Positions 45,742 through 54,589 of a DNA stretch of 64,000 nucleotides are shown piece after piece. The stretch comes from Salinarimonas chemoclinalis (GTDB lineage Bacteria; Pseudomonadota; Alphaproteobacteria; Rhizobiales; Beijerinckiaceae): NCBI RefSeq assembly GCF_041514305.1, contig NZ_JBGMWH010000003.1, positions 124,001-188,000 on the forward strand, given 5' to 3'. A model generated the notes under the pieces. It saw only the letters and a program-made list of their open reading frames with translations. It had not been told where the DNA came from and did not search any database. The translations under genes were made by a program, and so were the position numbers. Numbering within the stretch: the first letter of the stretch is position 1; each line of letters opens with the position of its first letter.

Positions 45742-45770
45742 AACATAGTGGGGAGGCTTGACTCTTTCAA
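45742..45770 (-). promoter_or_regulatory. Sigma-70 promoter of the Panacea operon
   Basis: On the minus strand TTGAAA (45770-45765), 17 bases, TATGTT (45747-45742). The spacing is ideal and the boxes are AT-rich against a GC-rich background. Predicted start near 45735, leaving a leader of about 60 bases. Confidence 0.65.
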
Positions 45771-46062
45771 CCCGAATCACGTCGTCGGCTCCGCTCAGCA
45801 GGGCTGAGCAAGGCGAGGACGCGGGCGGCCCGGATCTCGACGCCGCCGGTGGGACCGCCGATCCGCCGGCGACCCATGACCGGGCGTGGCGTGATCGTCC
45901 ATGGTACCGGACGCAGAAGTTGACTGGAGCGCGGCCCCCGACGATAGTCCGCCCGTCGCCGGATCGCCGGCGTTTCCGCCCAGCTTCGGCTGGCCGCAGC
46001 GGTGGGGCGATCGAGAGCCCGCCGCGGTGCCCGGCTCGGAGACCGCAAGCCGAGACGAGCCC
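45771..46062. other. Non-coding stretch before mnmG
   Basis: About 290 bases without a convincing gene. An open frame upstream of the mnmG ATG (from 45901) continues into mnmG but gives a low-complexity Pro-rich N-terminus that the family lacks. GC rises back to the genome level here, so the right edge of the acquired segment is probably near 45780. No flanking repeat or attachment site was seen. Confidence 0.5.
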
Positions 46063-47982
46063 ATGACCCCGCCGGACGGCCCCCCGCCGCACGCCGAGAC
46101 CCACTCCTTCGACGTCGTCGTGGTCGGCGGCGGGCACGCCGGCGCGGAGGCGGCGGCGGCGGCGGCGCGGATGGGCGCGAAGACGGCGCTCGTGACGCGC
46201 AAGGCCGCGACGATCGGCGCGATGTCCTGCAATCCGGCCATCGGCGGGCTCGGCAAGGGCCATCTCGTGCGCGAGATCGATGCGCTCGACGGGCTGATGG
46301 GCCGCGTCGCGGACGCGGCCGGCATCCAGTTCCGCCTGCTCAACCGCCGCAAGGGCCCCGCCGTGCGCGGGCCGCGCACGCAGGCGGACCGCAGGCTCTA
46401 CGCGCGGAACATGCAGTCCGCGCTCGCCGCGCAGCCGAACCTCGCAATCTTAGAAGGCGAGGCGCGCGACATCGAGGTCCTGGATGGCCGCGTGGCCGCG
46501 CTGCTGCTCGCCGACGGCCGGCGCTTCGCGGCGGGCGCGGTGGTGATCACCACCGGCACCTTCCTGCGCGGGCTCATCCACATCGGCGAGCGCAAGATCC
46601 CCGCCGGCCGCGCCGGCGAGGCGCCCTCGCTCGGCCTCTCGGCGACACTGGAGCGGCACGGCTTTCCGCTCGGGCGGCTGAAGACCGGCACGCCGCCGCG
46701 GCTCGACGGCCGCACCATCGACTGGGCGGGCGTCGCCGTGCAGGAGGCCGACGACGACCCGGTTCCCTTCTCCGCCCTGACGACGCGGATCACGACGCCG
46801 CAGGTCGCCTGCGGCATCACCCGCACGACGCCGGCGGCGCACGACCTCATCCGCGCGAACCTGCACCGCGCCCCTATGTATTCCGGCGACATCGCCTCCA
46901 CCGGCCCGCGCTACTGCCCCTCGATCGAGGACAAGGTCGTGCGCTTCGGCGACCGCGAGGGGCACCAGGTGTTCCTGGAGCCGGAGGGGCTCGACGACCC
47001 GACGGTCTACCCCAACGGCATATCGACCTCGCTGCCGGAGGACGTCCAGGCCGGTGTCGTCGCGGCGATCCCCGGCTGCGAGCGGGCGAGGATCCTGCGG
47101 CCGGGCTACGCCATCGAGTACGACTACGTCGATCCGCGCAGCCTCGCGCCGACGCTGGAGACGAAGCGCGTCGCCGGCCTCTTCCTCGCCGGCCAGATCA
47201 ACGGCACGACCGGCTACGAGGAGGCGGGCGCGCAGGGGATCGCGGCCGGCATCAACGCGGCGCTGCGGGCCGGCGGCGGCGAGGGCGTCGTCTTCGACCG
47301 GGCGCAATCCTATCTCGGCGTGCTGATCGACGACCTCGTCACCCGCGGGGTGAGCGAGCCCTACCGCATGTTCACCTCGCGCTCGGAGTACCGGCTGAGC
47401 CTGCGCGTCGACAACGCCGACGAGCGTCTCACCCCGCTCGGGCTCGCGGTCGGCTGCGTCGGCGACGAGCGCGCGCGGGTGTTCGGCGAGAACCGCGACC
47501 GGCTCGCGGCCGCTCGCGCGCTGCTCGAGGCGCGCACCCTCACGCCCACGGACGCGGCCGGCGTCGGGCTGGCCGTCAACCAGGACGGCATCCGCCGCTC
47601 GGCCTTCCAGCTGCTGTCGTACCCGCACGTCTCCTTCGACGACCTCGTGCGCGCCTGGCCGGACCTCGGCGCGATCGCACCGACGCTGCGCGAGCGGCTG
47701 GAGACCGACGCGACCTACGCCGTCTACCTCGACAGGCAGGCGGCGGACATCGCAGCGCACCGCCGCGACGAGAGCGTGGTGCTCGCCGAGGGCATGGACT
47801 TCGCCGCCCTGCCGGGGCTCTCCAACGAGATCCGCGGCAAGCTCGACCGCGTGCGTCCGCGCACGCTCGGCCAGGCGGCCCGGATCGAGGGCATGACGCC
47901 CGCCGCGATCACGCTGCTGGCCGCGCACGCGCGCAGGCGGCGACCGGCGGACCGCGCACGCGGTCCCGGAGAAGCGCCGTAG
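46063..47982 (+). CDS. mnmG: tRNA uridine-34 carboxymethylaminomethyl-modifying enzyme, FAD subunit
   Basis: 639 residues from ATG 46063, which fits the family length (about 620-640); upstream in-frame starts add a poor N-terminus. FAD-binding GGGHAGAEAAAAAAR is near residue 20; SCNPAIGGLGKGHLVREIDA and GTPPRLDGRTIDWAG match GidA/MnmG. The family Cys in TSCNP/GGHxC-type loops and the C-terminal helical domain binding MnmE are present. It acts with MnmE on tRNA wobble uridines. The rsmG gene that usually follows is missing; a polyketide gene starts 150 bases on. Confidence 0.96.
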   Translation: MTPPDGPPPHAETHSFDVVVVGGGHAGAEAAAAAARMGAKTALVTRKAATIGAMSCNPAIGGLGKGHLVREIDALDGLMGRVADAAGIQFRLLNRRKGPAVRGPRTQADRRLYARNMQSALAAQPNLAILEGEARDIEVLDGRVAALLLADGRRFAAGAVVITTGTFLRGLIHIGERKIPAGRAGEAPSLGLSATLERHGFPLGRLKTGTPPRLDGRTIDWAGVAVQEADDDPVPFSALTTRITTPQVACGITRTTPAAHDLIRANLHRAPMYSGDIASTGPRYCPSIEDKVVRFGDREGHQVFLEPEGLDDPTVYPNGISTSLPEDVQAGVVAAIPGCERARILRPGYAIEYDYVDPRSLAPTLETKRVAGLFLAGQINGTTGYEEAGAQGIAAGINAALRAGGGEGVVFDRAQSYLGVLIDDLVTRGVSEPYRMFTSRSEYRLSLRVDNADERLTPLGLAVGCVGDERARVFGENRDRLAAARALLEARTLTPTDAAGVGLAVNQDGIRRSAFQLLSYPHVSFDDLVRAWPDLGAIAPTLRERLETDATYAVYLDRQAADIAAHRRDESVVLAEGMDFAALPGLSNEIRGKLDRVRPRTLGQAARIEGMTPAAITLLAAHARRRRPADRARGPGEAP

Positions 47983-48132
47983 GCGACGCGCGCCGCTCGC
48001 GCCGCGCCAGGGGTGCGGCACGCGGGCGCGTGGGGAGGCCGAAACCGGCGCGCCCGCGTTCTCGTATCCTCGGGTGGACCAGCGCCGGCGCCGCCGGGCC
48101 CGCCGCCCGGTCCGGACCGAGGAGCAGCCCGC

Positions 48133-49233
48133 TTGCCGCGAATCACCCCCGTCGTCGCTCACGTCAACGCCGTCGGTCGCGCGTCCCCCGCGCACGAGGT
48201 CCACGGCGCCTTCTGCGCCTTCGCCGAGGCGAGTCTGTCCGCCCCCCGCGAGCGCGCGCTGTTCCGGCGCATGGCCGCGCGGTCGGGCATCGCGCGGCGG
48301 CGCTCCAGCCTCGCGCCGGCGACGGTCGGTGGGCCGGCGATCGATACCGAGGGCTTCTACGTCCGCGGCCGCTTCCCGGGCACCGGCGCGCGCATGCGGC
48401 GCTACGCGGAGACCGCGCCGGCGCTGGCCGAGGCCGCCGTGCGTGACCTCGCCGAGCGCATGCCGCTCGGCGCGGTCACGCATCTCGTCCTCGCCTCCTG
48501 CACCGGCTTCTGCGCACCGGGCGTCGACCAGCGCCTCGTCGATCGGCTCGGGCTCGATCCGGACGTCGAGCGCGTCGTGCTGGGCTTCATGGGCTGCGCC
48601 GCCGCGGTCAACGCGCTCAAGACCGCCCGCCACATCGTGCGCTCGGAGCCGGACGCGCGGGTGCTCGTCGTGTGCGTCGAATTGTGCACGCTCCACCTCC
48701 AGGACGTCGACGACCTCGAGACCATGCTCTCGGCGATGCTGTTCGCCGACGGCGCGGCGGCGGCCCTCGTCAGCGCCGAGCCGCGGGGCTTCGCGCTCGG
48801 GGGTTTCCGGGCCGTGACGATCCCCGCGACGGCGGACCGGATCACCTGGGACGTCGCCGACACGGGCTTCCTGATGCATCTCTCCGGCGCGGTCCCGGCG
48901 GCGATCGAGGGCGCGCTCGCCCGCGAGCGGATGCGCAACGACGCCGGCGGGGTTCTCGCAGGCACGCCGGCCGACGCCATCGCGCTGTGGGCGGTCCACC
49001 CCGGCGGGCGCACGGTGCTCGACGCGGTCGCCGCCGGGCTCGACCTGCCCGAGGCGGCGCTCGCGCCGGCTCGGGCGGTGCTGCGCGAGAACGGCAACAT
49101 GTCCTCCCCCACCGTGCTGTTCGTGCTCGCCGACCTGCTGGCGCGTCCCGGCCCGCCCGGCGAGCCTGGCATCGGCATGGCCTTCGGGCCGGGCATGGTG
49201 GCGGAGACCTTCCGGTTCGCGAGGGCGGCGTGA
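48133..49233 (+). CDS. Type III polyketide synthase
   Basis: 366 residues from TTG 48133 (GAGGAG at about nine bases). The chalcone-synthase-like triad is intact: Cys155 in GFMGCAAAVNALKTARH, His289 in WAVHPGGRTVLDA, Asn322 in ENGNMSSPTVLFVLA. It condenses malonyl-CoA onto an acyl starter, commonly giving alkylresorcinols, alkylpyrones or related lipids. The stop overlaps the methyltransferase start (GTGA), and that gene overlaps the oxidoreductase, so the three make one coupled pathway. The bacterial family often sits with a methyltransferase and a flavin enzyme. The product is not known. Confidence 0.93.
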   Translation: MPRITPVVAHVNAVGRASPAHEVHGAFCAFAEASLSAPRERALFRRMAARSGIARRRSSLAPATVGGPAIDTEGFYVRGRFPGTGARMRRYAETAPALAEAAVRDLAERMPLGAVTHLVLASCTGFCAPGVDQRLVDRLGLDPDVERVVLGFMGCAAAVNALKTARHIVRSEPDARVLVVCVELCTLHLQDVDDLETMLSAMLFADGAAAALVSAEPRGFALGGFRAVTIPATADRITWDVADTGFLMHLSGAVPAAIEGALARERMRNDAGGVLAGTPADAIALWAVHPGGRTVLDAVAAGLDLPEAALAPARAVLRENGNMSSPTVLFVLADLLARPGPPGEPGIGMAFGPGMVAETFRFARAA

Positions 49234-49955
49234 GCCCGCGCTTCGACGCCGCCCGGCGCGCGCCGGGCCCAGAGCTGATGGACGATCCGGACGTCGCGCC
49301 CGAGGTGCTCGCCGCCTGCTACGCCGACCTCGCCGGCGTCACCACGTTGACGCTCGGACGCCGCCCGGTGCTCGACTTCGTCGCGCGGGCCGCGCGCCTC
49401 GCGCCGGGGCGGCGGCTCGTCGTGCGCGATCTCGGCTGCGGCGACGGAGACGGCCTGCGCGCCCTCGCCGCCTTCGGCCGCCGCCGCGGTATCGCCCTCG
49501 CGCTCGAGGGCGTCGACCGCTCGCCCGCGGCGATCGCCGCCGCCCGCGCCGCGAGCGACCCCGCCGACGCCATCGCCTGGCGGGTGGGGGACGCCCTCGC
49601 CGAGGGCGGCGCCCGGCCGGACCTGATCGTCTGCTCGCTCGTGGCGCACCACCTCGACGACGAGGAGATCCCCGCGCTGCTGGCCGGCATGGAGCGCCGC
49701 GCGCGGCTCGGCTTCCTCGTCAACGACCTGCGCCGCAGCCGCCTCGCCTTCCACGGCTTCCGGGCGCTCGCGACCCTGCTCGGCCGCCACCCCTTCGTGC
49801 GCCACGACGGACCGCTGTCGATCGCGCGCGGCTTCGTCGAGGCGGACTGGCGACGCTACGCCGCCGACGCCGGGCTGGCGGACATGGTCGAAATCCGCCG
49901 GCGCTTCCCCTTCCGCCTCGTGGTCGCGCGGCTGCGCGCGGAGCCGTCGCCATGA
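49230..49955 (+). CDS. Class I SAM-dependent methyltransferase
   Basis: 241 residues from GTG 49230, overlapping the polyketide synthase stop; an internal ATG lies at 49278. The SAM motif is VRDLGCGDGDGLRALAAFG (about 65-83), with acidic motif II in ALEGVDRSPAAI and the post-I motif LIVCSLVAHHLDDEEI. It resembles UbiE-like enzymes and probably methylates the polyketide. Coupled to both neighbours by overlaps of four bases. Confidence 0.85.
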   Translation: MSPRFDAARRAPGPELMDDPDVAPEVLAACYADLAGVTTLTLGRRPVLDFVARAARLAPGRRLVVRDLGCGDGDGLRALAAFGRRRGIALALEGVDRSPAAIAAARAASDPADAIAWRVGDALAEGGARPDLIVCSLVAHHLDDEEIPALLAGMERRARLGFLVNDLRRSRLAFHGFRALATLLGRHPFVRHDGPLSIARGFVEADWRRYAADAGLADMVEIRRRFPFRLVVARLRAEPSP

Positions 49956-51103
49956 CCGGAGGCGCGAGGGGGGGCGACGTCCTCGTCGTCGGCGGCGGCC
50001 TCGCGGGAGCCGCCTGCGCGATCCGGCTCGCGGAGGCGGGTGCGTCCGTCGTCCTCGTCGAGCGCGTGGCGGGGGCGCACGACAAGGTGTGCGGCGAGTT
50101 CCTGTCGGCGGAAGCCGCGTCCATGCTCGGGGGGCTGGGCCTCGCGGACGCCCTCGCCGGCAGCCCCGCGATCTCCCGGCTCGCCCTCGTGAACGGGACG
50201 CGCAGCGCCGAGGCGGACCTGCCCTTCGTCGCCCGCGGCCTCACCCGCGCGCGGCTCGACGAGGCGCTCCTCGCGCGCGCCGCCAGGGCCGGCGTCGACG
50301 TACGCCGCGGCCGCGCGGTGCGCGCGCTCGCGCGGGAGGGCGGGGGCTGGACGGCCCGGCTCGACGGCGGCGACCTCGTCACGGCGGCGCGCGTCGTCCT
50401 CGCCACCGGCAAGCACGACCTGCGCGGCCACGCCCGCCCCGATCCCGCCGATCCCGGCCTCGTGGGGCTGAAGGTCCATCTCGCGCTGGCGCCCGACGCG
50501 ATGGCGCGGCTCGACGGGCGCATCGTGCTCGTGCTCTTCGCGGGCGGCTATGCCGGGCTGCAGCGGGTCGAGGGCGGACGGGCGAACCTGTGCCTCGTCG
50601 CGCCCGCGGGCCGGCTGCGCGCGGCCGGCGGGCTGCCGGGGCTGATCGCCGGCCTCGCCGGCGGGACCCCGACCCTCGCCGCCATCGTCGCCGACGCGCG
50701 CCTCCTCGGCGAGCGGCCCCGCGCCGTGGCGCGCATCCCCTACGGCTTCGTCCACCGCCCGTCCGCGGCGGACCCCGCGGGGTTGCTGCGCGTCGGCGAC
50801 CAAGCCGGCGTGGTGCCCTCGTTCTGCGGGGACGGCATGGCCATGGCGCTCTACGGAGGCCTCGCGGCCGCGAACGCGCTCGTCGCCGGGGAGGAGGCGG
50901 GGAGCCACCACGCACGGCTCGCGGCGGCGATCGGCCCGGCCATCCGTCGCGCGCGGGGGCTCGAGCGCCTCGCCGCCGGCGGGCTCGGCCGCGCCGCGCT
51001 CGTCGCGGGCGCGCGGCTCTTGCCGGCGGCGGCCGCGGGCGTCGCGGCGGCGACGCGGGTGCCGGAGGCCGCCTGGCGCGAGGCGCTCGCGCCGGGCGGT
51101 TGA
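49952..51103 (+). CDS. FAD-dependent oxidoreductase (geranylgeranyl-reductase-like)
   Basis: 383 residues. FAD dinucleotide fold DVLVVGGGLAGAACAIRLAE (about 9-28), the GDQAGVVPSFCGDGMAMALYG segment holding the isoalloxazine, and HDKVCGEFLSAEAASML near 45 are typical of the flavoprotein mono-oxygenase/reductase superfamily. It may hydroxylate or reduce the polyketide chain. ATG 49952 overlaps the methyltransferase stop. It abuts tadC (minus strand) end to end with no gap. Confidence 0.85.
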   Translation: MTGGARGGDVLVVGGGLAGAACAIRLAEAGASVVLVERVAGAHDKVCGEFLSAEAASMLGGLGLADALAGSPAISRLALVNGTRSAEADLPFVARGLTRARLDEALLARAARAGVDVRRGRAVRALAREGGGWTARLDGGDLVTAARVVLATGKHDLRGHARPDPADPGLVGLKVHLALAPDAMARLDGRIVLVLFAGGYAGLQRVEGGRANLCLVAPAGRLRAAGGLPGLIAGLAGGTPTLAAIVADARLLGERPRAVARIPYGFVHRPSAADPAGLLRVGDQAGVVPSFCGDGMAMALYGGLAAANALVAGEEAGSHHARLAAAIGPAIRRARGLERLAAGGLGRAALVAGARLLPAAAAGVAAATRVPEAAWREALAPGG

Positions 51104-52066
51104 TCAGAACGCCTCCATCACCTGCACCGCCGCGGGCGTCAGCAGCACCGCGAACAGGATCGGCAGGAAGAAGATGATCATCGGGACGGTGAGCTTGGGC
51201 GGCAGCGAGGCGGCCTTCTTCTCCGCCTCGTTGAGCCGCTGGTCGCGGCTCTCCTGCGCGAGCACGCGCAACGCCTGGCCGAGCGGCGTGCCGTAGCGCT
51301 CCGCCTGGACGAGCGCGGTGACGACGCTCTTGACCGTATCGAGCCCGGTGCGCAGGGCGAGGTTCTCGTAGGCCAGCCGCCGGTCGCTGAGATAGGCCAT
51401 CTCGGCGCTGGTGAGGGCGAATTCCTCCGCGAGCGGGATCGAGTTCGCGCCGACCTCGGCGCCCACGCGCTTGAAGGCCTGCTCGATCGACATGCCCGAT
51501 TCGACGCAGATCAGCAGCAGGTCGAGGGCGTCCGGCCAGGCGCGCCGGATCGAGAGCTGGCGCTTCGTGCGCTGGTTGGAGAGGTAGAGCTCCGGCGCCT
51601 TGATGCCCACGTAGGCGGCGGTCATCACGCCGGCGACCCGCAGCAGCGGCGCGAGATCGTGGTCGTTGACGAAGAACAGGTACAGGAAGCCGAACAGCAG
51701 GAAGGCGATCGGCGTCACCAGCCGGAAGAACAGGAAGGTGTATTCGGCCTTCTGGCCGCGGTAGCCCGCCTGGGTCAACTGCGCCTTCGCGGTCTCGGTG
51801 CCGAGCCAGTCGGAGAGCTTGAAGCGGTCGACGATCTCCTTGAGCCGCGTCGTCGGGCGCTGGCGCAGGGTGGCGCGCTGGCGATCGGCGTTCATGCGCT
51901 CGCGCTCGCGCGCGCGGATCTTCTCGCGCTCCACCGCCACCGCCTTCAGGCGCTTGTCGAGCGTGTCCGCCGGCACGAGCGACATCGCGAGCGACCACAC
52001 TGTCGCCGCCGCGGCGACGCCCGCGAGCAGCATCGGCACGATGTTGGGATCGGAGAGGAGGTCCAT
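51104..52066 (-). CDS. tadC: Flp pilus inner-membrane platform protein TadC
   Basis: 320 residues, a type II secretion F-domain protein. Transmembrane helices lie at about 10-30, 110-130, 135-155 and 295-315. RRAWPDALDLLLICVESGMS and YGTPLGQALRVLAQESRDQR are the conserved T2SF segments. TadB and TadC form the platform that the CpaF ATPase drives. This is the last gene of the leftward pilus operon visible; the usual tadD (TPR protein) is not present after it. It begins ten bases after tadB. Confidence 0.93.
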   Translation of the reverse strand: MDLLSDPNIVPMLLAGVAAAATVWSLAMSLVPADTLDKRLKAVAVEREKIRARERERMNADRQRATLRQRPTTRLKEIVDRFKLSDWLGTETAKAQLTQAGYRGQKAEYTFLFFRLVTPIAFLLFGFLYLFFVNDHDLAPLLRVAGVMTAAYVGIKAPELYLSNQRTKRQLSIRRAWPDALDLLLICVESGMSIEQAFKRVGAEVGANSIPLAEEFALTSAEMAYLSDRRLAYENLALRTGLDTVKSVVTALVQAERYGTPLGQALRVLAQESRDQRLNEAEKKAASLPPKLTVPMIIFFLPILFAVLLTPAAVQVMEAF

Positions 52067-52076
52067 GGCGCGTCCC

Positions 52077-53048
52077 TCAGACCTCGAAGTTGATCATCTT
52101 GCGCATCACGAGCACGCCGATCGTCATCCACACCGCGCACACGCCGAGCACGATCTTGCCGAGCAGGGTCGTCCAGAGCAGGGAGATGTAGTCCGGGCTG
52201 GTGAAGAAGGTGATCAGCGCGACGCCGAAGGGCAGCGCGCCGATGATGGCGGCGGAGGTCTTCGCCTCCGTGCTCATCGCCTTGACCTTGTCCTGCATCC
52301 TCTTGCGGTCGCGCAGGACGCGCGAGAGGTTGCCGAGGGCCTCGGACAGGTTGCCGCCGGCCTTGGACTGGATGGTGATCACGATCGCGAAGAAGTTCGC
52401 CTCGGGAACGGGGATGCGCTGGGCGAGCTTGGTGATCGACTCCGAGAGCGGCACGCCGACGGACTGCGATTCCATCACGAGCCGGAACTCGGAGCGCAGC
52501 GGCTCCTGGGCATTGTAGGCGATCTCGCGCATGCAGTCGCCGAGCGGCAGGCCCGAGCGGATGCCGCGCACGATGATGTCGATGGCGTTGGGCAGCTCGG
52601 AGATGAAGCCGGCGATCCGCTTGCGCGTCAGGTAGCCGAGCGTCCAGCGGGGCACGCCGAGCGCGCCGGCGAAGCCCGCGAGCAGCGCGATCGCGGGCGA
52701 GGCCGTGCCCACGAAGGTCAGGAGCGCCAGGACGAGGCCGCAGCCGGCGCTCGCGATCCAGAACTTCCTCGGGGCCCAGTCGAGGCCCGCCTGGGTGAGG
52801 CGCTGCTCCAGGGTGAGCTTGCGCTTGCCGCTCTTCGCCTCGAGATCCTTCAGGCTCTGGGCGATCTGCTCGCGGCGTGCGGCGGCGTTGACGCGCTCCA
52901 GCCGCGCCTCGGGCGTGCGCATGACGAGCGTCTGCTGGCGCTTCTCGGCGCGGCGTTCGCCCGAGAGCAGCGGGTAGAGGAAGACCCAGGCGAGGCCGCC
53001 CACCGAGACGGTGGCGAAGACGGCGACCGCGATCGCGTTCAGGTCCAT
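52077..53048 (-). CDS. tadB: Flp pilus inner-membrane platform protein TadB
   Basis: 323 residues with the T2SF domain (ELPNAIDIIVRGIRSGLPLG, GNLSEALGNLSRVLRDRKRM) and helices at about 5-28, 100-140 and the C-terminus. It is the partner of TadC in the pilus machine. ATG 53048 follows the cpaF stop by 16 bases. The basic segment 30-80 is the usual cytoplasmic loop. Confidence 0.93.
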   Translation of the reverse strand: MDLNAIAVAVFATVSVGGLAWVFLYPLLSGERRAEKRQQTLVMRTPEARLERVNAAARREQIAQSLKDLEAKSGKRKLTLEQRLTQAGLDWAPRKFWIASAGCGLVLALLTFVGTASPAIALLAGFAGALGVPRWTLGYLTRKRIAGFISELPNAIDIIVRGIRSGLPLGDCMREIAYNAQEPLRSEFRLVMESQSVGVPLSESITKLAQRIPVPEANFFAIVITIQSKAGGNLSEALGNLSRVLRDRKRMQDKVKAMSTEAKTSAAIIGALPFGVALITFFTSPDYISLLWTTLLGKIVLGVCAVWMTIGVLVMRKMINFEV

Positions 53049-53064
53049 GGCGCGTTCCCCCGGC

Positions 53065-54564
53065 TCATTCGGCTTCGCTCGGCTCGAGCTTGTCGAGGGC
53101 GGCGGCGAGCGCCGCCTCGCACCCGTAGTAGCGCGCGCGCTCCCAGAAGCGCGGCCGCCCGACCCCGGTGGAGCGATGGCGGCCGATCAGGCGCCCGTTC
53201 GCGTCCTCGCCGATGATGTCGTAGACGACGATGTCCTGCGTGATGATCACGTCGCCCTCCATGCCCAGCACCTCGGTGATGTGCGTGATCCGGCGCGAGC
53301 CGTCGCGCAAGCGCGCGGCCTGGACGATGACGTCGATCGAGGAGACGATCATCTCGCGGATCGTGCGCGAGGGCAGGGCGAAGCCGCCCATCGTGATCAT
53401 CGATTCGATACGCGACAGGCACTCGCGCGGGGAGTTGGCGTGCAGCGTGCCCATCGAGCCGTCGTGGCCGGTGTTCATCGCCTGGAGCAGGTCGAACGCC
53501 TCCGGCCCGCGCACCTCGCCGACGATGATCCGCTCGGGGCGCATGCGCAGGCAGTTGCGCACGAGGTCGCGCATGGTAATCTGGCCCTGACCCTCGAGGT
53601 TGGGCGGGCGCGTCTCCAGGCGCACCACGTGAGGCTGCTGGAGCTGGAGCTCGGCGGCGTCCTCGCAGGTGATGATGCGCTCGTCGTGCTCGATGTAGTT
53701 CGTCAGGCAGTTGAGCAGCGTCGTCTTGCCCGAGCCCGTGCCGCCGGAGATCACGGTGTTGGCGCGCACCCGGCCGATGATCTTGAGGATGTCCGCCCCC
53801 GGCTGGGAAATCGCGCCGAAGCGCGTGATCTGGTCGAGGGTGAGCTTGTCCTTCTTGAACTTGCGGATGGTGAGCGCCGGGCCGTCGAGCGCCAACGGCG
53901 GGGCGATGACGTTGACGCGCGAGCCGTCGGGCAGGCGCGCGTCGCAGATCGGGCTCGATTCGTCGACGCGCCGGCCCACCTGGCTGACGATCCGCTGGCA
54001 GATGTTCATCAGCTGCTGGTTGTCGCGGAAGCGCACGTTGGTGAGCTGGATCTTGCCGGAGACCTCGATGTAGGCCTTGTTGGCGCCGTTCACCATGATG
54101 TCGGCGATGTCGTCGCGGGCGAGCAGCGGCTCGAGCGGGCCGTAGCCGAGGACGTCGTTGCAGATGTCCTCGAGCAGCTCCTCCTGCTCGGCGATGGAGA
54201 GCACGACGTTCTTGAGCGCGATGATCTCGTTGACGATGTCGCGGATCTCCTCGCGCGCCGAATCGGCGTCGAGGCGCGAGAGCTGGGAGAGGTCGATGGC
54301 CTCGATCAGGGCCCCGAACACCATGCTCTTCGTCTGGTAGTACTTGTCCGACTTCTGCCGCTCCTCCACCACGAGCGGCTTCTCGTGCATCGTGCGCGGC
54401 TCGAGCGAGGACGCGGGGACGTAGCCGGTCTCGGAGAGGACCGGGACCGGGCTCGGATGGGGCTCCGCCGCGGGTGCGGGCGCCGGGGCGGGGGCGGCGT
54501 GGATCGGGCGGGGGGCGGCCTCGCTCGCGGTCCCGGACGTCGATCGTTTGCCGAACATGCTCAT
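53065..54564 (-). CDS. cpaF: Flp pilus assembly ATPase CpaF/TadA
   Basis: 499 residues. It powers pilin polymerisation at the inner face of the membrane. Walker A is GGTGSGKTTLLNCLT, the Asp/His boxes (EDAAELQLQQPHVVRLETRP, RMRPERIIVGEVRGPEAFDL, NTGHDGSMGTLHANSPREC) are all present. The N-terminal 90 residues (Pro/Ala-rich linker, then PLVVEERQKSDKYYQTKSMV) are typical of Tad ATPases. ATG 54564 or 54558 starts the protein. It ends 16 bases before tadB. Confidence 0.96.
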   Translation of the reverse strand: MSMFGKRSTSGTASEAAPRPIHAAPAPAPAPAAEPHPSPVPVLSETGYVPASSLEPRTMHEKPLVVEERQKSDKYYQTKSMVFGALIEAIDLSQLSRLDADSAREEIRDIVNEIIALKNVVLSIAEQEELLEDICNDVLGYGPLEPLLARDDIADIMVNGANKAYIEVSGKIQLTNVRFRDNQQLMNICQRIVSQVGRRVDESSPICDARLPDGSRVNVIAPPLALDGPALTIRKFKKDKLTLDQITRFGAISQPGADILKIIGRVRANTVISGGTGSGKTTLLNCLTNYIEHDERIITCEDAAELQLQQPHVVRLETRPPNLEGQGQITMRDLVRNCLRMRPERIIVGEVRGPEAFDLLQAMNTGHDGSMGTLHANSPRECLSRIESMITMGGFALPSRTIREMIVSSIDVIVQAARLRDGSRRITHITEVLGMEGDVIITQDIVVYDIIGEDANGRLIGRHRSTGVGRPRFWERARYYGCEAALAAALDKLEPSEAE

Positions 54565-54589
54565 TCGTTCTCCGGTTCGCCGCGACGCC

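Noticed and set aside
45901..46062. Upstream in-frame start for mnmG giving 693 residues
   Set aside because: The extra 54 residues are Pro/Ser/Ala-rich with no counterpart in the family; ATG 46063 gives the usual length.
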